Source: Ruegeria spongiae (lineage in GTDB: Bacteria > Pseudomonadota > Alphaproteobacteria > Rhodobacterales > Rhodobacteraceae). From it: 64,000 nucleotides of DNA. The stretch covers positions 89,945 through 153,944 of the forward strand of contig NZ_JAMFMB010000006.1 of assembly GCF_023502395.1 (NCBI RefSeq). Reading direction: 5' to 3'. The position numbers and the translations under genes were made by a program. Each line of letters opens with the position of its first letter. Positions within the stretch are counted from its first letter, which is position 1. The notes under the pieces were generated by a model. That model made no database searches. It saw only the letters and a program-made list of their open reading frames with translations, and was not told where the DNA came from. This document shows positions 44,220 to 54,758 of the stretch, one piece after another.

Positions 44220-44250
44220 CGCCCGGGGCACCAAAATCCCCGGGCGTTTT
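44220..44250 (+). terminator. Intrinsic terminator between tctC and tctB
   Basis: Perfect 9-bp stem CGCCCGGGG/CCCCGGGCG with a 9-base loop followed by TTTT. It lies inside the operon, 28 bases after the tctC stop. Confidence 0.8.
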
Positions 44251-44275
44251 CACAAGCAAAGAGAGGGACACCGAG

Positions 44276-44779
44276 ATGGCGCTGGATCGCTGGATCGCCT
44301 TTGTCATTCTGCTGGTCTGCGTGGCCTATGGCTACGCCGCCTATTTCACCATGGACGGGGTTCTGCCACCGATCATGCAACGCAGCCCGATCTGGCCGTC
44401 GAGCTTTCCCAAGGTTCTGGCCGTCGGCGCGATCCTGTTCTCGCTGGCCATTGTGCTGGGCCTTGAAAAAGCGCCCCAGAAAGAGGACGCCGCCGATATC
44501 AACCTGTCGCGTCTGGGCGACTACAATGTCGGTCAGGCGCTGCTGCTGCTGGGTCTGATGGTGGCCTATGCGCTGCTGTTGCGCCCGCTGGGCTTTCTGG
44601 CCGCGACCTTCCTGTTCCTGTTCCTTGGCGCGTTCATTCTGGGCGAGCGGCGCTTTGTTCTGATGGCGGTGATCGCCGCCATCGCTGCGGGGTGCGTCTG
44701 GTATCTGGTCGACGCAGTGCTGGGGATATTCCTGAGCCCCCTGCCCGGCTTCATAAATTCACTAGCAAGCGGGGGCTGA
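44276..44779 (+). CDS. tctB: Tripartite tricarboxylate transporter small membrane subunit, TctB family
   Basis: Inner-membrane protein of 167 residues with four hydrophobic segments, the normal TctB layout (membrane segment 5-22, then three after residue 85). GAGAGGGA lies upstream of the ATG. It sits one base before tctA and 83 bases after tctC, beyond a terminator hairpin. It links the large permease to the binding protein. Confidence 0.9.
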   Translation: MALDRWIAFVILLVCVAYGYAAYFTMDGVLPPIMQRSPIWPSSFPKVLAVGAILFSLAIVLGLEKAPQKEDAADINLSRLGDYNVGQALLLLGLMVAYALLLRPLGFLAATFLFLFLGAFILGERRFVLMAVIAAIAAGCVWYLVDAVLGIFLSPLPGFINSLASGG

Positions 44780-44780
44780 C

Positions 44781-46304
44781 ATGTTCGAAGGCATTATGAC
44801 AGGCCTCGCGACGGCCTTTACATTCACCAATATCATGATGGTCATCGGTGGCTGCCTGATCGGGACGTTCATCGGCATGTTGCCGGGCCTTGGCCCGATG
44901 TCGATCATCGCAATCATGATCCCTGTGGCCATCACCATCGGCGATCCGTCAACCGCGCTGATCCTGCTTGCAGGCGTTTATTACGGCGCGGTCTTTGGCG
45001 GCTCGACCTCCTCGATCCTGATCAACGCGCCGGGGGTCGCGTCGACCGTTGCGACCAGTTTCGACGGCTATCCGCTGGCCCGATCCGGGCAGGCGGGCAA
45101 GGCGCTGACCGTGGCGGCGATCTCATCCTTTGCGGGGGGATCCATCGGGGCAATCCTGCTGATGATCTTTGCCCCCATGCTGGCCTCGGTGGCGTTGTTG
45201 TTTCATTCGTCAGAGTACTTCGCCCTGATGGTAGTTGGCCTTTCGGCCATTGCCGCCTTTGCCGGAACCGGTCAGGTGGCCAAGGCGCTGCTGATGACCT
45301 TCCTCGGCCTGATCATGGCGACTGTGGGCGAAGGCGTTTTGTTCAACATGCCGCGCTTCACCATGGGGATCATGGACCTGCAATCGGGTTTTGGCTTCAT
45401 CACGCTGGCCATGGCGATGTTTGCCCTGCCCGAGGCGATCTATCTGGTGCTGGATCCGGGCCGCTCGAAAACCGGCGATGGCGAGGATGGCGGCAAAATC
45501 ACCAATCTGCGGATCACCCGGCAAGAGGCAAAAAGCATCGCACCGGTGATCGGGCGGCAGTCATTGCAGGGCTTCTTCATCGGGGTTCTGCCCGGGGCTG
45601 GCGCAACCATCGCCTCTTTCCTTGGCTATGCGGTGGAACGCAACATTGCGCCCAAGGAAGAGCAGGAGCAGTTCGGCAAAGGTGCCATCAAGGGCATCGC
45701 GGCGCCGGAAAGCGCCAACAACGCCGCCTGTACCGGGTCTTTCGTACCACTTCTGACGCTGGGCATTCCCGGGTCGGGCACCACCGCGATCCTGCTCGGC
45801 GCGTTGATTGCGCTGAATGTCTCGCCGGGTCCACGCCTGATGGTGGATGAGCCGCAGATCTTCTGGGCGGTGATCATCTCGATGTACCTGGGCAATCTGG
45901 TTCTGCTGATCCTGAACCTGCCGCTGATTCCCTATATCGCCAAAGTGCTGGCGGTGCCGCGCAACTTCCTGATCCCGTTCATTTTGTTCTTTACCCTGAT
46001 GGGGGCCTATATCGGCCAGAACAACGCGACCGAGTTGCTGCTTCTGGTGGGTTTCGGCATCTGCGCCACGATCCTGCGCTTTGCCGACTACCCACTGGCC
46101 CCGCTCTTGATCGGGTTCATCCTCGGGCCGCTGCTGGAAAACAACTTCTCGCGCGCGATGCAGCTTTATGACGGGATGGGGTTCATCTGGTCGCGTCCGA
46201 TGACGCTGGGGCTGTTGATCTTTGCGGTGATCCTTGTGGTGCTGCCCAGCTATCGCGCCCGCCGCGCCCGTGCCCGGGCCGAAGGGGTCGCCGACGGCGA
46301 TTGA
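44781..46304 (+). CDS. tctA: Tripartite tricarboxylate transporter large permease, TctA family
   Basis: Inner-membrane permease of 507 residues with about twelve hydrophobic segments. TctA signatures include GTFIGMLPGLGPMSIIAIMI, GGSTSSILINAPGVASTVAT and TLGIPGSGTTAILLGAL. It starts one base after the tctB stop and ends 21 bases before a terminator. It is the transport path for the carboxylate bound by TctC, driven by an ion gradient. Confidence 0.95.
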   Translation: MFEGIMTGLATAFTFTNIMMVIGGCLIGTFIGMLPGLGPMSIIAIMIPVAITIGDPSTALILLAGVYYGAVFGGSTSSILINAPGVASTVATSFDGYPLARSGQAGKALTVAAISSFAGGSIGAILLMIFAPMLASVALLFHSSEYFALMVVGLSAIAAFAGTGQVAKALLMTFLGLIMATVGEGVLFNMPRFTMGIMDLQSGFGFITLAMAMFALPEAIYLVLDPGRSKTGDGEDGGKITNLRITRQEAKSIAPVIGRQSLQGFFIGVLPGAGATIASFLGYAVERNIAPKEEQEQFGKGAIKGIAAPESANNAACTGSFVPLLTLGIPGSGTTAILLGALIALNVSPGPRLMVDEPQIFWAVIISMYLGNLVLLILNLPLIPYIAKVLAVPRNFLIPFILFFTLMGAYIGQNNATELLLLVGFGICATILRFADYPLAPLLIGFILGPLLENNFSRAMQLYDGMGFIWSRPMTLGLLIFAVILVVLPSYRARRARARAEGVADGD

Positions 46305-46325
46305 TCCGAACCATTCACTCATCGC

Positions 46326-46355
46326 AAAGGGCTGGCAATCGCTGGCCCTTTCTTT
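46326..46355 (+). terminator. Terminator after tctA
   Basis: AAAGGGC/GCCCTTT stem with a partly paired loop followed by CTTTC, 21 bases after the tctA stop. Confidence 0.75.
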
Positions 46356-46406
46356 CGGCCCCTCTAAAACCTGAATTTTCAAGCGCGCAAGTTCGGCACC
46401 TAAGAG

Positions 46407-46454
46407 CCCTGTTCAAGATCATCATCCGAACGAACAGGGTGCCCGCTTTGCGGG
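46407..46454. repeat. Two short inverted repeats in the tctA-katG gap
   Basis: CCCTGTTC (46407-46414) pairs with GAACAGGG (46432-46439), and CCCGC-TTT-GCGGG lies directly after at 46442-46454. No coding potential is seen between tctA and katG; the repeats have no assigned role. Confidence 0.5.
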
Positions 46455-46511
46455 GCGGTTTCAACGGGTCCATTGGACAGCAATTGTGGCTCTCATGAGC
46501 ACCACGCAAAT

Positions 46512-46535
46512 GGGCGCGCCGTTTCCGGCGCGCCC
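46512..46535 (-). terminator. Probable katG terminator
   Basis: Perfect 9-bp stem GGGCGCGCC/GGCGCGCCC with a 6-base loop, 22 bases beyond the katG stop; on the minus strand it is followed by ATTTG. Confidence 0.6.
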
Positions 46536-46557
46536 GATGCGAGTGAGTGGCGCATCT

Positions 46558-48947
<2,390 letters not shown>

Positions 48948-49847
48948 ATGAACAATCTCACCCTCCGCCAGCTTCGGTATTTTCAGGCGCTGTCGCGCCA
49001 CGCCCATTTCGGACGGGCCGCTGATGCCTGCGCAATCTCGCAGCCCGCCCTGTCGGTGCAGATCAAGGAGTTGGAGGAAAACCTTGGTGTTCAACTGTTT
49101 GAACGTAGCGCGCGACATGTACGGCTGACCGGGTTCGGTGAGGAATTTGCCCTGCGCGTCCGCGACATCCTGCGCTCGGTGGACGAGCTTGCGGACATGG
49201 CGCGCGCCTCTCAGGCAGAACTGGCGGGCCGCTTGCGCATCGGAGTCATCCCCACCGTTGCCCCCTATCTTCTGCCATCGCTGGTGGGCGCGCTGTCGCG
49301 GTCCCATCCGGGGCTGGACCTGCATATCCGCGAGACGCAGACCTCGAAACTTATGGAAGAGGTCTCCGAAGGCCGCCTCGACACCGCCATCGTGGCTCTT
49401 CCGGTGTCGGAACCAGCCTTCACCGAGGTGGAGCTGTTCGCCGAGGATTTCGTCCTGATCCGGCCCGAGGCGGATGCGGGCAAGCCAACGCCCAACGGTG
49501 AGTCCTTGCGCAAGATGCGCCTGCTCCTGCTGGAAGAGGGGCATTGTTTTCGCGATCAGGCCCTGTCGTTTTGCAACATCCAGTCGACCCTGCCGCGCGA
49601 GGGGTTGGACGGCAGTTCGCTGTCGACGCTGGTTCAGATGGTCGGCGCAGGCATCGGCGTCACCTTGATACCGGATATGGCTGTCCCGGTGGAAACCCGT
49701 TCGGCTGCAGTATCAGTCGCCCGGTTCGACACCCCCCGCCCCTCGCGCACAATCGGTATGATCTGGCGCAAGACCAGCCCGATCGCGGGTCAGTTGCAGG
49801 TGATCTCCGAAAGTGTTCGCGCCGCCGGAACGGAACAATTAGCCTGA
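48948..49847 (+). CDS. oxyR: Hydrogen peroxide-sensing LysR regulator OxyR
   Basis: LysR-family regulator of 299 residues. The helix-turn-helix lies in HFGRAADACAISQPALSVQI. The redox switch cysteines are Cys200 and Cys209 in EEGHCFRDQALSFC, matching the nine-residue spacing of E. coli Cys199/Cys208. Peroxide forms a disulfide between them and activates transcription. The divergent katG is the obvious target. An in-frame ATG directly follows the candidate operator. Confidence 0.95.
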   Translation: MNNLTLRQLRYFQALSRHAHFGRAADACAISQPALSVQIKELEENLGVQLFERSARHVRLTGFGEEFALRVRDILRSVDELADMARASQAELAGRLRIGVIPTVAPYLLPSLVGALSRSHPGLDLHIRETQTSKLMEEVSEGRLDTAIVALPVSEPAFTEVELFAEDFVLIRPEADAGKPTPNGESLRKMRLLLLEEGHCFRDQALSFCNIQSTLPREGLDGSSLSTLVQMVGAGIGVTLIPDMAVPVETRSAAVSVARFDTPRPSRTIGMIWRKTSPIAGQLQVISESVRAAGTEQLA

Positions 49848-49872
49848 TCAGGCCCAGAGCAGAGGACCCAGA

Positions 49873-50208
49873 ATGCCCGAAATCACCGGCTACCACGCCC
49901 ATGTCTATTTCGACGCCGCAACGCAGGACGCGGCGCAACAGGTCTGTGAAGAGGCCGCAAAGCTCTTTCCGGTCGAAATGGGTCGGATGCACGCCAAAGC
50001 CGTCGGCCCGCATCCACGATGGAGTTGCCAATTGGCCTTTGCACCCGAGGCGTTCGATCAGGTGATCCCCTGGCTGATGCTGAACCGTCGCGGGCTGACA
50101 GTGTTCATCCATCCCGAAACCGGAGACCATCTGGCAGATCATCGCGACCGTGCGATCTGGATGGGGGACATGCTGGACCTGAACCTGTCCATCTTCGACA
50201 AGCTCTGA
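49873..50208 (+). CDS. DOPA 4,5-dioxygenase family protein
   Basis: Small protein of 111 residues of the DOPA dioxygenase fold. It begins MPEITGYHAHVYFDA, with the metal-type His pair in HAHVYF, and has VGPHPRWSCQLAF and FIHPETGDHLADH. Bacterial members are single-domain and mostly uncharacterised; aromatic ring cleavage is possible but unproven. It is 25 bases after oxyR and may be cotranscribed. A perfect palindrome follows its stop. Confidence 0.85.
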   Translation: MPEITGYHAHVYFDAATQDAAQQVCEEAAKLFPVEMGRMHAKAVGPHPRWSCQLAFAPEAFDQVIPWLMLNRRGLTVFIHPETGDHLADHRDRAIWMGDMLDLNLSIFDKL

Positions 50209-50213
50209 GCAAT

Positions 50214-50235
50214 CAGGCGGTTTCGAAACCGCCTG
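50214..50235. terminator. Bidirectional terminator-like palindrome
   Basis: A 22-base perfect palindrome centred on TTCGAA lies between convergent genes, 6 bases after the dioxygenase stop, followed by CAAAAG. Confidence 0.65.
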
Positions 50236-50267
50236 CAAAAGCCTCTGCCAAGCCCTGACGGCGCGCG

Positions 50268-51896
50268 TTAAAGCGCGCGCGCGCGCTCTCGCAGCAGGAA
50301 TTTCTGGATCTTGCCGGTGGATGTCTTGGGCAGAACGCCAAACACCACGGTCTTGGGGGATTTGAAATGGGCCATGTTGTCCCGGCAATGGGCGATCAGA
50401 CCCGCCGCATCCGCGCCCGCCCCCGGCTTGAGTTCGACAAAGGCGCAGGGTGTTTCGCCCCATTTGTCATCCGGCTTCGCCACCACCGCAGCCTCAAGCA
50501 CCGCAGGGTGTTTATACAGCACATCCTCGACCTCGACGGACGAGATATTCTCGCCGCCCGAGATGATGATGTCCTTGGATCGGTCCTTGAGCGCGATGTA
50601 CCCGTCCGGATGCATCACCCCCAGATCACCCGACGCAAACCAGCCGCCGCGAAACGCCTTGTCCGTGGCGTCCGGGTTCTTGAGATACCCCTTCATCACG
50701 ATATTGCCCTGCATGAAGATCTCGCCCATCGTCTCGCCATCCGCTGGCACCGGCTCCATTGTGTCGGGGTCGGCCACCATCAGGCCGGACAGGGCCACAT
50801 ATTTAACGCCCTGCCGGACTTTCAGCGCGGCACGTTCTTCACCGGATCGTGTATTCCATTCGTCTTTCCAAGCGCAGACGACCGAGGGGCCATAGGTCTC
50901 GGTCAGGCCATAAACATGGGTCACCTCGATCCCCATCACCTCCATCTTCTCGATCACAGCGGCAGGGGGCGGCGCACCAGCGGTCATGACCCTGATCGCA
51001 TGATCGAACTGTTTCAACGCGTCCGGCGCGTTGGCCAGCATGTTCAGCACGATGGGCGCACCGCAGAAATGGGTGACCTGATGGTCGCGGAATGCCTGAA
51101 ACACCGCCTCGTCCCGCACCGCGCGCAGGCACACAGAGATGCCCGCATTTGCCGCCATCGTCCAGGGGAAGCACCAGCCATTGCAATGGAACATCGGCAG
51201 GGTCCACAGATAGACCGGATGCTGCGGCATCCCCCAGGTCAGGATGTTCGAGGTCGCGTTCAGCGCCGCGCCGCGATGGTGATAGACCACACCCTTGGGG
51301 TTGCCGGTCGTTCCGGAGGTATAGTTGAGCGAGATCGCGTCCCATTCGTCATCCGGCAGCGACCAGTCAAACTCGGGATCGCCTTCGGCCAGCAGCGCGT
51401 CATAGGTTAACGAGCCAACGAGCTGACCGCCCTCGAAACTGGGATCGGCAATGTCCACCACCAGCAGGTCCGGCAGATCGACCTGTTTCAGCGCCTCTGC
51501 GACCACGCCCGAAAACTCGGGATCAACGAGCAGAACCCTTGCCTCGGCATGTCCGAGAATGAAGGCGATGACCCCCGCATCGAGCCGCGTGTTGATCGTG
51601 TTGAGCACCGCGCCCGCCATCGGCACGCCGAAATGCGACTCGTACATCTCGGGGATGTTCGCCGCGATGATCGACACCGTATCGCCCTTGCCGATCCCGC
51701 GTCGCGCAAGCGCGCTGGCCAGCCTGCGACACCTTGCATAGGTCTCGGCCCAACAATAGCGCCGACCGCCGTAGATGACCGATAGGTAGTCCGGGTAGAC
51801 GGAAGCGCTGCGCTCCAGATAGCTGAGCGGCGACAGGGGCGTGAAATTCGCCCCGCACTTGTCCAGTTGGCTTTCATAGATGTTCGTCTGCGACAT
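50268..51896 (-). CDS. Acyl-CoA synthetase (AMP-binding, AAE/FadD-like)
   Basis: Adenylate-forming acyl-CoA ligase of 542 residues. The P-loop is YTSGTTGNPKG, followed by HVYGLTETYGP, DRSKDIIISGGENISSVEVE and the C-terminal catalytic Lys in PKTSTGKIQKF. The ATG at 51896 has GGGAGGGA upstream; upstream in-frame residues are unlike the family. This subgroup generally activates medium-chain or methyl-branched acids. DmdB-like methylthiopropionate activation is not excluded but not shown. The 3' end has a GC-alternating run encoding RERARAL. Confidence 0.9.
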   Translation of the reverse strand: MSQTNIYESQLDKCGANFTPLSPLSYLERSASVYPDYLSVIYGGRRYCWAETYARCRRLASALARRGIGKGDTVSIIAANIPEMYESHFGVPMAGAVLNTINTRLDAGVIAFILGHAEARVLLVDPEFSGVVAEALKQVDLPDLLVVDIADPSFEGGQLVGSLTYDALLAEGDPEFDWSLPDDEWDAISLNYTSGTTGNPKGVVYHHRGAALNATSNILTWGMPQHPVYLWTLPMFHCNGWCFPWTMAANAGISVCLRAVRDEAVFQAFRDHQVTHFCGAPIVLNMLANAPDALKQFDHAIRVMTAGAPPPAAVIEKMEVMGIEVTHVYGLTETYGPSVVCAWKDEWNTRSGEERAALKVRQGVKYVALSGLMVADPDTMEPVPADGETMGEIFMQGNIVMKGYLKNPDATDKAFRGGWFASGDLGVMHPDGYIALKDRSKDIIISGGENISSVEVEDVLYKHPAVLEAAVVAKPDDKWGETPCAFVELKPGAGADAAGLIAHCRDNMAHFKSPKTVVFGVLPKTSTGKIQKFLLRERARAL

Positions 51897-52128
51897 GCGC
51901 CGTCCCTCCCCTACGCCCGTGGATAATGCCGGGATTGGGTCGCGATGGAAATCCCCAACCATCCTACCGACTTGCGGGTCGCGCAGGCCCATTTGGCTAT
52001 AAACCGCCCCCGGTTCTGGCCCTAACGGTCAACCCCGTTTTGGCGTTTCTGGGTGAGTAGGACATCCGATCGCCGCAAGGATTCTCTGACCCTTCCGGCG
52101 CGCGCAGACATAGCAGAAAGGACATGTC

Positions 52129-53520
52129 ATGGACGGCACGTTCAACGAGAACGACCTGAGCCGTGTGGTCGAGGCCGACCGCGCCCATATCTGGCACCAC
52201 CTGATCCAGCACAAACCCTTTGAGACCAATGATCCCCGCATCATTGTCGAAGGCAAGGGCATGCGCGTCTGGGACCAGAAGGGCAAGGAACATCTGGATG
52301 CGGTCTCCGGCGGGGTCTGGACGGTGAACGTGGGCTATGGCCGCGAATCCATCGCCAAGGCGGTCTATGACCAGTTGATGAAGCTGTGCTATTTCGCCAA
52401 TTCCGCAGGTTCGATCCCCGGTTCGATCTTTGCCGAGAAACTGATCGAGAAGATGCCGGGCATGAGCCGGGTCTACTACACCAACTCTGGCTCCGAGGCG
52501 AATGAGAAAGCCTTCAAGCTGGTCCGCCAGATCGCGCATAAACGCTATGGCGGCAAGAAGACCAAGATCCTGTATCGTGATCGCGACTATCACGGCTCGA
52601 CGCTGGCCACCATGTCGGCGGGCGGTCAGGACGAGCGCACCGTGCAATACGGCCCCTTCGCCCCGGATTTCGTGCGGGTGCCCCATTGCATGGAATACCG
52701 CAAGCATGAACTCGACGGCGCGCCGGAAGAAAACTTTGGCGAATGGGCCGCGGATCAGATCGAAGAGGTCATCCTGCGCGAAGGTCCCGACACGGTCGGC
52801 GCGCTCTGCCTGGAACCGGTGACCGCTGGTGGCGGTGTGATCGAGGCTCCCGAGGGCTACTGGCAGCGCGTGCAGGAGATCTGCAAGAAATACGACGTGC
52901 TGCTGCATATCGACGAGGTCGTCTGCGGCGTGGGCCGGACCGGCACCTGGTTCGGCTATCAGCAATATGGCGTGAAGCCCGATTTCGTGACCATGGCCAA
53001 GGGCGTTGCCTCGGGCTATGCGGCCATCGCCTGCATGGTGACCACCGAAGAAGTGTTCAACATGTTCAAGGATGATGCCGACGATCCGCTGAACTATTTC
53101 CGCGACATCTCGACCTTTGGTGGCTGCACTGCTGGTCCGGCGGCGGCGATCGAGAATATGCGGATCATCGAGGATGAGAACCTGCTGGGCAATTGCGCCG
53201 CCATGGGCGACCGCATGACCGGCAACCTGCGGGCGCTGATGGAGAAGCACAAAGTCATCGGCGATGTGCGCGGCAAGGGGTTGTTCCTGGGCGCCGAACT
53301 GGTGGCGGATCGCGCCACCAAAGAGCCAGCACCGGAAAAACTGACGCAGGCGGTTGTGGCCGACTGCATGGCGCAGGGTGTGATCATCGGCGCCACCAAC
53401 CGCTCGGTCCCGGGGCGCAACAACACGTTGTGCTTCTCACCCGCGCTGATCGCGACAGCAGACGATATCGACCAGATCACCGATGCGGTCGATGGCGCGC
53501 TGGGGCGTGTCTTTGGCTGA
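52129..53520 (+). CDS. tpa: Class III aminotransferase, probable taurine-pyruvate aminotransferase
   Basis: PLP enzyme of 463 residues. The PLP lysine is Lys291 in TMAKGVASGY and the PLP-binding Asp262 is in HIDEVVCGVGRTG. The N-terminal part (HIWHHLIQHKPF, LDAVSGGVWTVNVGYGRESI, KMPGMSRVYYTNSGSEANEK) resembles what I recall of Tpa from Bilophila and Roseobacter strains. Tpa transfers the amino group of taurine to pyruvate, giving sulfoacetaldehyde and alanine (EC 2.6.1.77). AAAGGAC lies upstream of the ATG, and a strong terminator makes it a single-gene unit. Another omega-amino acid aminotransferase is the alternative. Confidence 0.75.
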   Translation: MDGTFNENDLSRVVEADRAHIWHHLIQHKPFETNDPRIIVEGKGMRVWDQKGKEHLDAVSGGVWTVNVGYGRESIAKAVYDQLMKLCYFANSAGSIPGSIFAEKLIEKMPGMSRVYYTNSGSEANEKAFKLVRQIAHKRYGGKKTKILYRDRDYHGSTLATMSAGGQDERTVQYGPFAPDFVRVPHCMEYRKHELDGAPEENFGEWAADQIEEVILREGPDTVGALCLEPVTAGGGVIEAPEGYWQRVQEICKKYDVLLHIDEVVCGVGRTGTWFGYQQYGVKPDFVTMAKGVASGYAAIACMVTTEEVFNMFKDDADDPLNYFRDISTFGGCTAGPAAAIENMRIIEDENLLGNCAAMGDRMTGNLRALMEKHKVIGDVRGKGLFLGAELVADRATKEPAPEKLTQAVVADCMAQGVIIGATNRSVPGRNNTLCFSPALIATADDIDQITDAVDGALGRVFG

Positions 53521-53541
53521 TCAGCCATTTGCAGACCCTGG

Positions 53542-53570
53542 AAACCGGCGCATCCCGCGCCGGTTTTTTT
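53542..53570 (+). terminator. Rho-independent terminator after the aminotransferase
   Basis: Perfect 10-bp stem AAACCGGCGC/GCGCCGGTTT with a 5-base loop and a run of seven T. Confidence 0.92.
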
Positions 53571-53641
53571 GTTTGCGCAACAGATTGCCAAATGCCTGAA
53601 CTCGGATAGCCTGACGCCACCCCGATGCAGGAGACCGACCC

Positions 53642-54103
53642 ATGTTATTGAAATTCGCCCGCAGCCTTGCCGCCGTTCTTATGCTTGCCCTCACCGCCCC
53701 GGCCAACGCGGATGAAGGGGAAGGTTTCCCTCAGATCGTCGGCACCTGGACCGGCACATATCTGGTGGCCTTTGCCAAATCGAACCCGAATCACGAAAAG
53801 GGGCTTTTGCGGACCGAGATGGAGCTTGAGATCACCAAGCTCGACGGCAATCTCATCACCGCGACCAACCGCTGGCGCCGGATCGGGGACAGTGAGTGGA
53901 TTGTCGAAGAGGCGATGGGCACCTTCAGCCTTGATGATCCGACCCGCTTCGTTCTGGCCGAGGCCGGTATCTCGGGCGACGATGTGTCATCGGGGATTTT
54001 CAACGGGGTCTATCTGGATGATGTGCTGCTGGTCACCTATGCCGGACCGGGCACCGGTGTCTCATTCGCGGCGCAACTGGTGAAAAAAGACGGCGACAAA
54101 TAA
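53642..54103 (+). CDS. Small secreted protein of unknown function
   Basis: Protein of 153 residues with a clear Sec signal peptide (MLLKFARSLAAVLMLALTAP, cleavage near ANA). The mature part is rich in alternating hydrophobic and polar residues, suggesting a beta-barrel or lipocalin-like fold (VGTWTGTYLVAF, MELEITKLDGNLITATNRW). It has no cysteine. I do not recognise a family. CAGGAGA lies upstream of the ATG, and it stands alone between a terminator and the acetyltransferase. Confidence 0.75.
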   Translation: MLLKFARSLAAVLMLALTAPANADEGEGFPQIVGTWTGTYLVAFAKSNPNHEKGLLRTEMELEITKLDGNLITATNRWRRIGDSEWIVEEAMGTFSLDDPTRFVLAEAGISGDDVSSGIFNGVYLDDVLLVTYAGPGTGVSFAAQLVKKDGDK

Positions 54104-54157
54104 GTCTGGCACCCGCGTCAATCGAAACGCCTGCCACCTACTCTGAGGATTTTCACC

Positions 54158-54748
54158 ATGTGGGCTTCTCCCGTTTCTCTGACCGGTTCTCATGTCGCCG
54201 TCGCCCCCCTGTCGCAGAATCATGCCGTCGATCTGGCGCAGGCAGCGGCGGATGGGGCATTGCATCGGCTCTGGTACACCTCGGTTCCACCCCCCGCAGC
54301 AGTGCCGGACGAGATCAACCGCCGCCTGTCGCTGCTGGAGGCGGGCAGCATGGTGCCCTTCGCAATCCTGGATCGCAGCGGTAAGGCGGTGGGCATGACC
54401 ACCTATATGAATATCGACCACGCCAACCGGCGGTTGGAGATCGGCTCGACCTGGTATCGCAAAGCGGTGCAGCGCGGGCCGCTCAACACCGAATGCAAAC
54501 TGCTGCTGCTGACCCATGCCTTTGAGACGCTCAACGCCATCGCGGTCGAGTTCCGCACCCATTTCATGAACCAGCAAAGCCGCCGCGCCATCGAACGGCT
54601 GGGTGCCAAGCTGGACGGGATTTTGCGGTCGCACATGATCATGGCCGATGGCAGCCTGCGCGATACGGCGGTCTATTCGATCACGGCAGCGGAATGGCCT
54701 GCGGTCCGGTCGAACCTGCGCTGGAAGCTGGATCAGCCGCGCGGCTGA
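54158..54748 (+). CDS. GNAT family N-acetyltransferase (RimJ/RimL-like)
   Basis: Acetyltransferase of 196 residues. It has the pattern LEIGSTWYRKAVQRGPLNTE followed by a helix (CKLLLLTHAFETLNAIAVEF) and NQQSRRAIERLGAKLDGILR, which forms the acetyl-CoA site and C-terminal part of RimL-type enzymes. Targets are usually protein N-termini or small amines. No partner gene is evident. GAGGA lies upstream of the ATG, and it is convergent with the quinone oxidoreductase. Confidence 0.87.
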   Translation: MWASPVSLTGSHVAVAPLSQNHAVDLAQAAADGALHRLWYTSVPPPAAVPDEINRRLSLLEAGSMVPFAILDRSGKAVGMTTYMNIDHANRRLEIGSTWYRKAVQRGPLNTECKLLLLTHAFETLNAIAVEFRTHFMNQQSRRAIERLGAKLDGILRSHMIMADGSLRDTAVYSITAAEWPAVRSNLRWKLDQPRG

Positions 54749-54758
54749 TCCGATCGGG

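Noticed and set aside
50268..51896. Assignment of the acyl-CoA synthetase as DmdB (methylthiopropionate-CoA ligase)
   Set aside because: No other dmd gene is nearby and the N-terminus does not look like the DmdB sequence I recall; kept as a general acyl-CoA synthetase.
52129..53520. Calling the aminotransferase an adenosylmethionine-8-amino-7-oxononanoate aminotransferase (BioA)
   Set aside because: No bio genes are near, and the N-terminal segments resemble Tpa-type enzymes.
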